Origin: Haemonchus contortus
Taxonomy: Eukaryota > Nematoda > Chromadorea > Rhabditida > Trichostrongylidae
NCBI GenBank assembly: GCA_000469685.2
Contig: LS997563.1
Span: 18,021,257 to 18,085,256, forward strand
Reading direction: 5' to 3'
Length of the DNA: 64,000 bases
The position numbers and the translations under genes are program-made. Under the pieces are notes generated by a model. That model saw nothing but the letters and a program-made list of their open reading frames with translations, had not been told where the DNA came from and did not search any database. Of the stretch, positions 45,201 to 55,503 are shown piece by piece. Every line of letters begins with the position of its first letter. Positions within the stretch are counted from its first letter, which is position 1.

Positions 45201-48200
45201 ATAGTAATTGTTATATTAGTCGGATCAGTCCTTGGGAGTATCGGCACATGAAGTCAAAAGCTGGAAAACTAGCAACATCAGTACCCAATGGCTACCCCAT
45301 CCCTTTCCGAACCACTGTCAGAAATTCGCTCAACACTTTTTCGATTGCCCCTTTCTCCATAAAAGACTTCTTTCGGGTAGAAACAAAGAGCGTTCCCATG
45401 GCGCTTGCCAGAACTGAGGTAATCCTAGAGGATTCTGAGATTTGATCCGCGGTAACATAATACTCGTAATGAGAACTCTCCCGAATATTTGGAGTTGTTT
45501 CAGATAATCTCCATAATGAAGGTCTTTTCATGATCAACTTTCAATCGTCACAAATCCGACATTCCCGAAAAAACTTTTGCAAGACGACAATGAATTGAGA
45601 AACGAAGACTCTATGAAGGGACTTTACCATGAAGGGGTATTCCTTTGAAGGCTAGGTTCACAATAATTCTGAGGTATCGAGCTTGAGTGCAATAAGTAGG
45701 GTGCAGTTCAAGGCCAAAATGGCAAGGTATTCGCGAAAACTGGCGGATTTTAAAAATTTAAGGCTTATGGTAGTAAGAAAAGGAGTTATACGAGATTATG
45801 TGTCTGTGACCGTCTGGGTGACTCTCACACAAGCGTACTATTTGTCGACGTTTTGACGCTTCATTGTAAATGATGCAGCCATAACACAGCCGTCATAATA
45901 CGACCATTTTTGGATAAGTATGTCGGCCAAGCCGATTTTGGAGCCTGTACAACGAGTTGTATAAGTCTTTTCCTCGACTCGACAGTGTCCCACGCGCTCT
46001 AAGTTCAAGATATGCCACACATTGCTCTATCGTGGACCATTTGAGTATATCGGAAGTTTCCAGCCATGGAATTTACCATCTTAAAACGTCTATGAAAAAT
46101 TCAGCAACCTGGCAGGTATTTGCACTTACGGACGAGATGGATTTATGTTGAACTCCTGATATTCTTTGTTTAAATGATTGAATGGCTTTGCCAGTATGGA
46201 TAATCCCTGTTGCTTGTCAAAGTCAGATCGCTCGGGCCGATGTGAGCTAGGTGGAGCTTGTGTAGGGCTCAGTGGCTAATTCAAAAGGGAAATGAGCAGA
46301 AGTTTGTGAGAAGTACACTACAGAGAGAGTAATTTTGAGAAAATGTCAGGCTTAACTATTCCCGGCCAGCTGTACTTTTAACTGGCCAGTAGATTACAGA
46401 GTTTCTAAGAATAGTTGTATGGGGTGTCTAAAGAGATGTAGTGAGTTCTCAAGGAAAAAGTTTTGACAAATGAACCAGTATGAAAAGTTTGGTAAAAGAA
46501 AACGCCTTTCTTGACCATTAGAACATTTGAGCAGTACTGCAGCCTACTGGCTGTAGGTGTTGCTATACAGGAAACGTTCTCAGCCCCCGCGTTGAAGATA
46601 CCCACTCCCATGTCTTTTGTTTCCCCCCCCCCTTTCTTAGAAGCCTGGAATTCTTCTTATTTTTAATTAAACGAAGGAAGGAACCTTTCATTGCCTATGC
46701 TTGCAACAACAATCACTCCTATTGATTCCTGTAGACGTCAGTCCATGCCAGAGAACGTTGACTCCCGCAAAAACATTCCCCCACAAAATAGCTGCAATCG
46801 AGCTGCACTCATGCCGTAATTGGCAGCAACGTTTGACGAGAAATGACGGACGCAATATTGAAAACTCGTAAAAACTCAAGGGATCATGGAATTTTGGCTT
46901 CTTTTTTACCAATGGGAACCCTTAATGACTCTGTTGCCCATGCCGGAATTCCTTTTCATTGATATTCAAAAGAATGGAAAGGAGTCTATGTTATGGTCAG
47001 GGAGGGAAATTCAATAGAGCGAAGTACTGAGGTCGAAGTGGCGAAGGCGCCTAACCAATAGGTTGGAATGCGCCATGCTCTTGACTTGCCCGAAAACGTG
47101 CGAACTCAGTCGGCTCATGCTTCGACCACAACATTGGTCATCCAATGTGCAATTTATTTTCCTCTGCACCACTTGCACTAGCCAGATTTAGAAGGAAGAA
47201 ATCCAAAATGAACGGCCCCTTTTTTTCATCCTCCCTCTGACGTGCCATTGCTAGAATGGTCGAATTGCGCATGGCTCGAATGACGCTGTCTTTTCTTTCC
47301 CCGGAGCATTTCCTTTGGCCAGATACCTGAGTAGCGTACATGAAAATTTGGGCTTTGAGAGTATTCCCACCAAAATCAAATCTGCAGAGAATGGTAGGGA
47401 ACATAGGGCATGGGAAAACCATTCCCGTGAAAACTTAAAAATAGCTTTGCTCAACAGCTTTTGGTTCTCTCTTGTATCTCCACATTCGTCACTAGTCAAT
47501 TACCCCCAGCGAATTCCCTAGCTAAGTTCCCATAGTACAAGAATGTATAGCGCAACTGGTAACTCAACTCGATAGTTCATTTTTCGGACAACAGAAGGGA
47601 TAATTAGATTCGAAGTGTTCCCCCAAACCCCTACCGTCTTTTTTTCGGTTTTTAGGTGCCTTCAGGCTGGATAGTTGAAAGTACATATAATAGGAAAGTT
47701 GGAATCTGCACGAATCTTTAAAATATGGATGAATCCCGAAGTCAGCCATTGAAAGCGGTCCATTCAATGATTAATGACTGAATCATAGCAGAGCAGGGAA
47801 AAGTACTATGACTGCATGCGCTCGCTCGTTTTTTCTCCGAGTGAATGAGCCCCTTTAAGCAGCCCAGCAGCTTAACTGCGCTATTGATATGTCGCCCCAG
47901 GGTGCATGAACTCGCCTCCAAAATTGATCCCGGAATTACTTTGACTTACTTGGAAGGTCGACGTTCTGGTGCTGGTGAAGCTGCTTGGCAGTAATAGTGT
48001 ACATCGCCTTCTCCTCTTACGGAAAAATCACTTTGTTGTCGTGGCTCTCCCAGATCGTCCACGGTTTGGCCATGAAGGGGCAGCGATGAAGGCAGTTCAC
48101 CTTAAAAGATTTAAAAGTAGATGTTGCTCGGGGAGAAATCGGGTTGGTCCTTTACAAGACCCTCATAAACTTTAGATGTCCCAGCTGAGTTTAGTATTTG

Positions 48201-50587
48201 TGAGAGCCGAACTTACTGAGGAATGGCTGCACGTCAGGCCTTTTTGGCAGTCGTCGTCTTTCCCGTTTAAGTTCCTCAGTTGTATACGATCGCTTCATGA
48301 AATCTGCCGGCTCGGAATCACTGCGATAATCCGATTGGCTTTCGCAGCGCGTTCCGATGTTTAACCCTGACGTCTCGGCCACCTGAGGTGCTTTCCTTTC
48401 GGCAGCGGCGCTATCTTGCAGTTGAACTGTGCTCCCTCGATCGATCCATGCTCTTCGAGTAATCAAGTCTCGCCTGAATACCGTATGATTACTACTTTAA
48501 AATGGCCTGATTGCCTTCTTCACCTATGGCACGGCACAGAACAAAACGAACAAATGCATGACAACCTTTCAGCCTCGTCTAGGCGAGGACGGGTAGAGCT
48601 CTCGAGCTGAGACGGAGCATATTGGATTTGATTATGCATAGACCTGCTTCCGGAAACTCTCACATGCCGGGCATCTCCAAATCCGGTACGGGAGGATTGT
48701 GGCCGTTGAACTTGCGTTACTGGCTCGGCGGCAGTCCATCCGGTTCGCAACGAACGACTCATCACATCTTCTTCCGGCCAAACCTAAAAATAACTTTCTA
48801 TTACTGGAATGTAAAAAAAAACACCCAAACCAATTTGTAGAGCGGACTTCCTGCTGAGGCCATGGATCCTGTTGGGGTGAGTCATCATCTGAGGTAGAGT
48901 TGTCGACAAAAGAAGATAATTCGGGTCGTGGTCGTAGCTGCATCGAACGTGATCCTGAGATCCGGTTTGCTAGAAATCGATAATCCCGATCAATATTCTT
49001 AGCAAATTTTTTCCCTTTACTCACCACTAACTGGTGGCCTACCAAGTACTGGAGATAGAGGCCTTGGAGGTGAAAGTGAGTCTGTTGTAGTGCCGCTGCT
49101 GGATGGAAGGCGTATCGAGCAAAGTGACGGCACTGGAAGGAGAAGATCATTTGTCGACGGATGCATGGCAAAGAAGCTCTAATCGTAAATGTAGAAACAG
49201 AGGAATAAAAAGTGAGGGGCCTGTTTAGGGAGCCCTGGAGAGCCCAGACAATTAGTTTCGAGCGGGCTGCATTAGGTGCCGGGCAACGGATATGACCAAT
49301 GGCGTGGAGCTCGAAACGAAACACTTCAAACAAGAGATGATTAACTCTGGGACGAAACCCCCAAAACAAGCTAATTTCCCATATGAAATACCGCTCCAAT
49401 GACCAAGGACTATGGCCCATTAAGATGCTTTTTTGCACTAATGCCGACCACATTAAAGATAGCATGTACGGGAGATGACAAAATGACGACGACGACGACT
49501 CGGGAATTGCAGTCGGCGTTGTCGACGTCGGGGTTAGGGAAGGATGTCAGGCTGCTTGACATGTCAGGGCGGCGGAATGGAGGGTTCGTTCGAGAAGCGT
49601 AGCATCCATCCAAGGGGGCGCTAATAGCGCTTCCAATAGGAGGGCAGGCGCCACATAATGAAAATACTACGGACAAGACGAGGAGGAGAGGACGCGGCAG
49701 CGCGAAGAGCACGGAAAGAAACGGGGTGAAGTGGGGTGTTTCGACACGACATCTCAACAAGAAGCCATGAGAGTCCTTCCCAGCCAGACCACGAACTCAT
49801 TGACCAGCAAGTCCTTCATGGGCCAGTGTAAGGAATCATTAGAGGACCTGGACGCTTGAGGGTGGGAACAGAAGACCCCTGCCTAAGTTCCCCAGAAATG
49901 TCATAGACATCCTACAGACTCTGACTTAAGAGAGCTCGTAGCAGCTTAACGAATAGGGGGGTTCATGGTGGAGACCACTACACCTGGGCGTACCTTGCTG
50001 TGCGGAGTCGATCACTGGATAGCTATTTAGAAAAGAAGTTTTCCTTTCTGTCACATCATGGTCGGGTCCCTGACAGGAGCACGATCTCGTTACGTGCTCC
50101 TCTTCGGGATCGTCGTCATAATCACTCTCACTGTCGTTCAAGTACTCGGGAGCAGACCAGCTTGATAGATGTTCTGTAACAGACATATTCGAAAACATGG
50201 CCAGATACATCACTAAGGAACCATGAGGAACCTTACCTATTGGCGAATTTGACGCTGAACGATACTTGTGAACGTTGAATGGAGCTGAGCAGCAAGAATT
50301 TCTTGGCCGTAGTGGTGAGCGCTGAAAGGTGAAACCAACCAAGTCAATAACACTTTGAAAGTACACATAACTAACAGACGTCACTGGTGTGCATACAATG
50401 GCAAAAACGGTACTGAGAGACGCAAAAATCAAAAACGGCTTACCGGAATTATATAAGGGGGGAAGTAAAGCTTGACAGGCGGCGATGGTGCATCAGGCTC
50501 TGGCCATTTCTGATCAAGATCAGGTGTGAAGTTCGCCACCGGCGCTTCATCATCGACCGTTGATTCCCACATTTTTGATAGATTTAT
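24473..50587 (-). CDS. jip-1: JIP-1, JNK-interacting scaffold protein
   Basis: Scaffold linking JNK pathway kinases and vesicle cargo to kinesin-1. Exons in transcription order: 50572-50444, 50321-50237, 50173-49994, 49048-49025, 48969-48848, 48783-48524, 48473-48217, 32046-31906, 31689-31593, 31496-31420, 31363-31256, 27272-27169, 26354-26250, 26190-26111, 26055-25957, 24545-24473. Every junction keeps frame and the sum, 1,941 nt, gives 646 codons plus stop. Residues start [12 protein letters not shown], then an acidic region ([14 protein letters not shown]), [12 protein letters not shown] (candidate JNK docking site), an SH3 from [11 protein letters not shown] to GIFPSAVV, a PTB ([46 protein letters not shown]) and the tail [11 protein letters not shown]3, PTB and tail align in order with JIP1. 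The ATG has a TTCAG acceptor 15 nt upstream, suiting spliced-leader addition. The weakest splice site is GAA|GTCCGC at 48848. Confidence 0.93.
25001..25588 (+). repeat. TIR-family copy in the last jip-1 intron
   Basis: The right end reads TCGTGAACTGTCTCTTCAAG. Internal GAGTGTCTCCCAAATAAGCA and GTATGTCGGCTAAGCCG match the 45.7- and 55.1-kb copies. The left end near 25001 (GAAGGCAACTTTTCCTGAGA) is degenerate, and the middle contains extra sequence. Confidence 0.5.
27997..28485. repeat. foldback element with tRNA-like centre
   Basis: Inverted arms 27997-28156 and 28325-28485 are about 88% identical by eye, for example TTTACGAAAATGGAAATTAA on the left against its complement on the right. The 168-nt centre holds a tRNA-like core near 28189-28261. 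The whole lies in the jip-1 intron between the SH3 and PTB exons. Confidence 0.85.
28189..28261 (+). ncRNA. tRNA-like, SINE-like core
   Basis: GTGACCTAGTGGTAG matches an RNA polymerase III A box and D-arm well. AAATGAGAGGTCCCTCCC sits where the variable loop and T arm should be, but the B box GGTTCGA is eroded. It is not a functional tRNA gene, more likely a tRNA-derived SINE relic captured by the foldback element. Confidence 0.4.
29363..30940 (+). mobile_element. Tc1-like transposon, 1,578 bp, inactive
   Basis: Termini CAGTACCGTTCAAAAAGAAA and the inverted counterpart ending AACGGTACTG are flanked by TA at 29361-29362 and 30941-30942. The plus-strand frame from 29633 shows [24 protein letters not shown] and [16 protein letters not shown] (HTH region). 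Later frames show [28 protein letters not shown] and [10 protein letters not shown], then [15 protein letters not shown]. These are Tc1-family blocks in order, broken by several frameshifts. It is inserted antisense in the 4-kb jip-1 intron. Confidence 0.9.
31256..31593 (-). CDS. jip-1: jip-1 SH3 domain exons
   Basis: Three exons, 31593 upwards to 31689, 31496-31420 and 31363-31256, encode the SH3 fold: [53 protein letters not shown]. The usual SH3 ALYD is replaced by the JIP-type AFIP, and the WxxG and GxFP positions are kept. In JIP1 this SH3 mediates homodimerisation. The two last exons are separated by a compact 56-nt intron. Confidence 0.9.
31690..31905 (-). other. jip-1 216-nt intron, in frame and open
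   Basis: A strong donor (ATG|GTAAGT) and acceptor (ATTTTCAG) bound a 216-nt segment without stop codons that keeps the reading frame on both sides. Its translation looks protein-like ([32 protein letters not shown]). It may be a retained or alternative coding segment. A second acceptor at 31675 would also keep the frame. Confidence 0.6.
33096..33590 (+). repeat. TIR-family copy (33.1 kb)
   Basis: Left end near AAGAGTTCATAATAATTTTG, right end AAAAGGCTGTGCCTTTAAAC, both degenerate. The internal CGAGCCGTCCGAATGTG and GCCGGCTACAGTAAGC match copies at 36.1, 37.7 and 58.6 kb. It contains a perfect 34-bp palindrome at 33429-33462. Confidence 0.6.
35984..36482 (+). repeat. TIR-family copy with internal hairpin (36 kb)
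   Basis: Left end ACACAGTTCATGGTCATTCT, right end ATCGTGAACTGCACCTTTA. Internal GACGAGCTGTCCAAATGTG and CTGCTTACAGTAAGCCGCC match sister copies. A near-perfect hairpin occupies 36328-36445. Confidence 0.65.
36328..36445. repeat. 54-bp-arm hairpin
   Basis: Arm 36328-36381 pairs with 36392-36445 with one mismatch around a 10-nt loop. TTGTCTCCCTTAGATGAACC on the left returns as GGTTCATCTAAGGGAGACAA on the right. Confidence 0.9.
37492..37955 (+). repeat. TIR-family copy (37.5 kb)
   Basis: Left end AAGGGACAGTTGTAGATAA, right end ATCGTGAACTGTGCTGTTGA. The internal GACGAGATGTCCAAATGTG and GGGCTACAGTAAATTGTCTG match copies at 33, 36 and 58 kb. Confidence 0.65.
39420..39988 (-). mobile_element. 569-bp Tc/mariner-type short element, copy 2
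   Basis: Same ends as the element at 5136-5704 (CAGGGGTGCCCAAAAAAAAA and a right end with one terminal change), flanked by TA, the same length and inverted. The minus-strand frame repeats [20 protein letters not shown] and GRP-like sequence. The two copies differ by scattered substitutions, so both are old. Confidence 0.8.
40306..40368 (-). ncRNA. tRNA-like module
   Basis: On the minus strand GATGGTGTACAGGCAAGCGG resembles an A box and D-arm. GACCGGTTCCAATCCCGTG resembles a B box and T arm at the right spacing. No full acceptor stem is visible, so this is a SINE-like relic rather than a tRNA gene. Confidence 0.35.
43641..43719. repeat. 36-bp-arm hairpin
   Basis: Left arm 43641-43676 (TCTCCTACTCTCGGGATACA...) pairs with right arm 43684-43719 around a 7-nt loop with a few mismatches. 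No host element was recognised. Confidence 0.85.
45642..46005 (+). repeat. TIR-family copy, right end missing (45.7 kb)
   Basis: Left end CTTTGAAGGCTAGGTTCACA. Internal ACGAGATTATGTGTCTGTGA and CCGTCTGGGTGACTCTCACA match the 55.1-kb copy nearly base for base. It stops matching near 46005. Confidence 0.65.
48217..48473 (-). CDS. jip-1: jip-1 exon with candidate JNK docking motif
   Basis: Ends [20 protein letters not shown] followed by L and a split Met codon. MAPK docking (D) motifs have a basic cluster followed by hydrophobic-x-hydrophobic residues. JIP1 carries one before its SH3 domain. RRRLPKRP followed by V-x-x-FL fits loosely, with the spacing less canonical than in vertebrate JIP1. Confidence 0.75.
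49025..49048 (-). CDS. jip-1: jip-1 24-nt microexon
   Basis: Bounded by TATCTCCAG and GTGAGTAAAG, both strong sites. It is phase 1 on both sides and adds eight residues, VLGRPPVS, counting the split codon. Skipping it would also keep frame. Confidence 0.65.
50573..50587 (-). promoter_or_regulatory. jip-1 short 5' UTR after probable trans-splice acceptor
   Basis: AGAAATTCAG precedes 50587 on the minus strand, and only 15 nt separate it from the ATG at 50572. A short UTR behind an acceptor without an obvious upstream coding exon is typical of nematode spliced-leader trans-splicing. Confidence 0.5.
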
Positions 50588-51050
50588 CTGAATTTCTTCT
50601 AATAAATGCTAGAACACCGGTTGGTAAGCTTCTAGGCAGCTGAGCTCCTGTAAGAATTAATTGAGTTCTTCTTCAATGACTAGCTGTCCTTTTCCTAGAC
50701 ATTTCCGTGCACCTCTGCATTTATAACAGCCGCCCGGACGGACAACTCCACAGGCAATCGATTGTTCACTTCAGCTGGGAAGGCTCACCTCGAATGCTGT
50801 TTTACTGGTTTTCAGTCGGGGCGTCTCTTTTGGCATTGTGTAGGCAGACTTAGATTTGATAAGGCTCCGTAGTATTGGATGTACGAGAAATTCGGCGTCA
50901 CTAAAAAGGAGATCAGATTGATGCCGTAGTACTGTGAAGCGACGCAGAAAAAATTCAATAAAAGGTCCTGAAAAGAATAAAACGCATGTGAGGAAGAGTC
51001 ATACGGGAAAGCCGCTCTGGGAGAAAAAGCCAGATAGAAAAGGGGGAGAT

Positions 51051-51450
51051 TTAAGGGACAGTTTTCGATAATTTGAGGTGTTCTGTTGAAGTGAAACAAT
51101 GGAAATCTTGGAGCGGAATAGTGCAAGGATGGCGAAAAAACGAAAATTGTTGGATTTCGAATGGTATAAAGCCTCAAAAAAAAGTAGCAAGAAAGGGTTT
51201 CGTGAGAGATGGCTGTGTGGGTGTCTCTCATTTGAGCGTACTATTCCTCTGGTCCTGTGAATAGTGCAGTAATAATAAGGCCGGTATGACACGGCCACTT
51301 GAGTGCCTGCGTCGGTTTAGGAGCCCATATTACGCCCTGTTCAGGCCATTTTCGGCCCGACAACGGCTCATGTAATATTCTTGTGGACCACACATTCATT
51401 CCGGTAGGAAACCCTTTAGACCAACTTTTATCGTGAACTGTGCCTTCAAG
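51051..51450 (+). repeat. TIR-family copy (51 kb)
   Basis: Left end AAGGGACAGTTTTCGATAAT, right end ATCGTGAACTGTGCCTTCAA. About 400 bp long, with internal GAGCGTACTATTCCTCTGG and TTAGGAGCCCATATTACGCC matching sister copies. Confidence 0.75.
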
Positions 51451-51811
51451 CTTTCAGCAAGTAGAAAACCTTCGCCTTACCGTTTATTCTCCCATTTCGA
51501 CAAGTGTAAGCGGCTCTTCAGTATAGTATGGAACTTACACCCTTTTGCCCCGATGTTTCAAGGACGTTTAATAGGGAGTGCCCTCTGATCTCTGGGAGCG
51601 TTGGTTTAGCTGATCACCACCCTTGAATCTGATCCTGGGGAAGCTTCAGCCAGTTTCGAGGGAATTTGACCGCCTACTGAGTTGGAAGTGATATTCCTGG
51701 AGTGGTCTAAAACCCATCGTCCACAATATCTATACGTGAACATACTGCATACTGGTATACATACTAGTAAATAACAGCAGGAACTCCAGAAATTTCACTA
51801 GCTCAACATAC

Positions 51812-51864
51812 CTGTCCTCGCTTTGATCGGAATCGCTCTCTGCACATGGTAACTCCGAAAGTGG
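51812..51864 (-). other. possible 5' exon of jip-1
   Basis: A 53-nt minus-strand segment between TATTTTCAG and CAG|GTATGT. In one frame it reads an acidic PLSELPCAESDSDQSEDR. In the frame that would join the jip-1 start region it gives a Met followed by CRERFRSKRGQ. Either an untranslated or alternative first exon, or chance. Confidence 0.25.
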
Positions 51865-52195
51865 CTGAAAATATTTATTTGTAAGACAATTCCAATTGAA
51901 GAATTTAATTAAAATGAAGACCAAATCTGAGGTATAAATGTGATCCAATTCTGAATCGTTTTAGGTAATTGTCATAAATGGTCATAAATAAACAAACTGA
52001 TCAAATAAATAATTTCTTTGACGTGAGAGGGAGGGGGGCCGTTAAGGACCCTATCCTTTATAAGTTGTCTCCATTATTATGGTAGAAATTGTATCTTTTT
52101 GAAAAAATACTTGTAACAGCATTGCATCAGTAATTTTATTGCGTGCTGTGTGGGTGTGAGACTGTGCGTGTCTACCTGTCCGAGTGTCTGTTTGC

Positions 52196-52497
<302 letters not shown>

Positions 52498-52518
52498 TTG
52501 CCATCAGGAAGTTTTCGA

Positions 52519-53007
52519 CTTGAAGGCGCAGTTCAAGTTGCAATTTTTTCATGAGGTATTTCCTCGGATAAATATGTGGCCCTCTCGAACACCGCTTGTG
52601 GCGCTGACAGGTCGGAAAACGGCATAAATGAGGCGTTATAGAGGCTCCAAGATCATTTCATTTTATTTTGATTCATTTTCTCATTTTCAGTTTCATCGGC
52701 AATGTAGAGGCTGCACCAATAACAAACGAACCCATGCGGAAGTTCAACCAATTTGTCATGACCCCTGCGTTAATGAAAGGCAATCCTGGATAGTTTTGGC
52801 TCGATGTAGTCAGCTCTTTGAGCAAAGCAACAGCTGAAATCTCGTCCGAGTACCCCTTCCAGGCTTTCAGTTTCACCATGGTAATCTCTTCCAACCTATA
52901 TTTTTCCTACTTTTGAGGACCCTTCTTTTTTTTTCAAAATCGGCGAATATTATCTTTCTCTTATCTACTGATGAACTTAAAAAAGAAAAAAAAGAACTGT
53001 GCCTTTG
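52519..53007 (+). repeat. TIR-family copy (52.5 kb)
   Basis: Left end TTGAAGGCGCAGTTCAAGTT, right end GAACTGTGCCTTTGAAA. The internal part matches the 21.1-21.4 kb copy (CAATTTGTCATGACC, TTTTGGCTCGATGTAG). It directly abuts the microsatellite. Confidence 0.7.
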
Positions 53008-53621
53008 AAAATCAGAGGAAACTCAATTTTTCGTTTCCTCAAACAAAAAGGGTAAATCAGTTGTCGATTAATCTCTCGAATTACGCCATGCATTCTGCAT
53101 CTAATTAGGGTGCAGGTGCGAAAAAACGTTTCGATCAAATGCGCTGAGCTGCAGGGCCGACTAACATCCATGACTAGGCCATTCGGCCGTTTAAACCACC
53201 TTGCGCAAGCTATCAACTCCACTATAGTGTGAATAAGTTCTCTTCGTGCCTTTCAAGGGTGAATTTCGAGAACCCATTGAATCAGCTAGCTATTTGGTCT
53301 GGTCATCGTCTTCAGAGGTTCAGGGTTACATAGTCTATGCGGAAGAATCTGCTAGTGAACTTTCGCGTTTGTACAGAGGACTCAAAACTATTATATAATG
53401 TTATGGGGCCGATAGATGTAAGTGGGAGATCACTTTGGATGCTCGGAGCTATTGCAAGTCTCTCTGTGGACGGAAGGGGATTCAAAACCCTACTTTGTAT
53501 TTAATTTTTGTTAAGGAGCCGTTAGGAAGTTTGTGAAATATCGGAAGTCAGAAAATGAAAATACTCAAAGGGCTGCTTTACCAAAGTTGTTCCTCTGACG
53601 GTAGAAGAGTATTACACATGG

Positions 53622-54135
53622 TCAAAAGAACAGTTCACAATAAAAAATGCTTTCTGAAACGTCTCACACGAGAATCTGTTCCTACCACCTCCCCTCCCAT
53701 CCTGTATACCATATGTGACACTGTCAGATCGGAAACCGGTCTAGATAGGGCAATATAAAGGCACAAATATGGTAAGGACTGTAAGGCAGATAAGTTTCAT
53801 TGGTATTCTAAAGGCTACACCACTCACAAGAAACACCCAACTTGTCAATTCGAGCACTAGCCTTGGGGCGACAGTGGGAGTTTTGGACATCTCTGACTTG
53901 ATGTATACAGCTCTTTATGCAATTGCTACAAATGAGATATCGACCAAATGACCCTTTTCTGCCATTGCCTTCATGGTGATCCCGTAAAAACCTCGATTTT
54001 CATCAGTTAAGGGATGCCTTATTACTTGTACTTTCACTTTCTCGCTTTCTTCGCAATCGGTGCACAATTCTGCGAAGCACTTCCGCTTTTCTACCTGAGG
54101 AGGATACTCCAGAACTATGGAACTGTGCCTTTGGA
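53622..54135 (+). repeat. TIR-family copy (53.6 kb)
   Basis: Left end AAAGAACAGTTCACAATAAA, right end GGAACTGTGCCTTTGGAG. The first part resembles the truncated 2.4-kb copy. Confidence 0.55.
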
Positions 54136-55055
54136 GTGTTTTTAGGTTCTTTATTCGGTGACGCTGTATAAACTAAGCTGTAGTAAATGTATCTATATCA
54201 TATAAGAAGTATTGAAGGGATAGCAGAAATAACTGTGTTCTACAAATCTCGATTCGTTAGGAAAATATGAGCTCTTTGAGACGTTTCTGGTCTGGATGTA
54301 GCGCCGCGTAAAGCGTAGAATGTGAGAAAATTTTGTGAACTATGTTTTTGATAATAAAAATGAAGTTACATTCACAGAAGGCCGTCCCGCTCAGGATCTC
54401 TCTCAAGACCAAATACGTGCAGAACAATTTTACACATTTGTCTCTGAATCACTGTGCTCGTTTGATTGACTCAATGCAAAATAGGCTAAGGAAGCTGTCG
54501 TTTTGGGGTGAGAAATGAGAAAAATCGCAAAAAAATTCGAGGCCGGCTATGTTTGTAACAGTTGGAGTGAACAAAATGGATGGATTTCTGTTGAAGGGAT
54601 GCAGTCAGATTGAATTTGGTCATAGAAAACTTATGCAAGGCCACCGCATCCAAGGTATTCCCGCAGTAGGATGAATGATGGATCAAATGGTTAAATGAGA
54701 TCTTTCGTATCATCCAATTCCCTCGAACCACGTTCCCCTTGTTCGCTCAGGCGAAAAAAACGTGTACTCCCTAGAGGTTCTCAGTTCACCTTCAAGGGGG
54801 CAGTCCCCTCGATCGATGGACGACAGATAAGAAGGTGTGCGATGAAATGCGCAATTCTAAAATCTCATCAGAATTCGTAAATCTTGTTCAGGCGCTTTCA
54901 ATCTACAACGGAAGCCGTTACTAAATACAACAAAAAGACATTTTCCCTCCGTTTTCGATAGTAAAAAGCAAAACAATGAATTCCTGATGTTATGAGTCAC
55001 TCTTGAACCTCTTGGGTTCAGTTCCATGTGAACTTCGAAATGGACGGATCACACA

Positions 55056-55503
55056 TTCGAAGGTACAGTTCAGGATGATTTCGAGAATCAAGCTTAAGTG
55101 AAATAATGGAGGTAATGGTGCAGAGTAGTACAAAAATAGCAAAGAAAGCAGAAAAACTGCGATTTTCAAAAATAGAAGGTAGTAGAAAAATATAGTTAGT
55201 TTGTAAAGGAGTAGGAAAGGGGTTGTACGAGATTATTAGCCTGTGACCGTCTGGGTGCCTCTTACAGAAGCGTACTATTCGTCGACGTCCTAACTCTCTA
55301 CTGTGAGTGGTCAAGCCGTCACAGCCCGTCATATCACGGCCATGTTTGGGCGTATTAGTCGACCAAGCTGGTTTTAGAGCCCTTGTGATGCCTTGTCGAA
55401 GTCGTTTTCGACCCGATAACAACCTGCGCTCTCCTTGGCTACTACAGGTTCATCCTAGTGTAAATATCAAAAACCGCTTTTATCGTGATCTGTGCCTTCA
55501 AAT
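55056..55503 (+). repeat. TIR-family copy (55 kb), most complete
   Basis: Left end TTCGAAGGTACAGTTCAGGA and right end TATCGTGATCTGTGCCTTCAA form imperfect inverted repeats around about 448 bp. No transposase frame is present. This is the best template for defining the family. Confidence 0.75.

Larger units (their letters stand above)
32047..48216 (-). other. jip-1 intron, 16.2 kb
   Basis: Starts GTAAGTTCGG and ends CATTTTCAG. It is phase 1, so the split codon A|TG gives the Met after QPFL. It contains TIR-family copies at 33.1, 36.0, 37.5 and 45.6 kb, the 569-bp element at 39420-39988, hairpins, C tracts and a minus-strand tRNA-like module at 40306-40368. No other gene could be supported. 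Confidence 0.75.

Noticed and set aside
48632..49465. 277-codon minus-strand frame
   Set aside because: It reads through introns. Only the parts at 49048-49025 and 48969-48848 agree with splice sites, partly in another frame, and it uses the wrong frame across the exon at 48783-48524.
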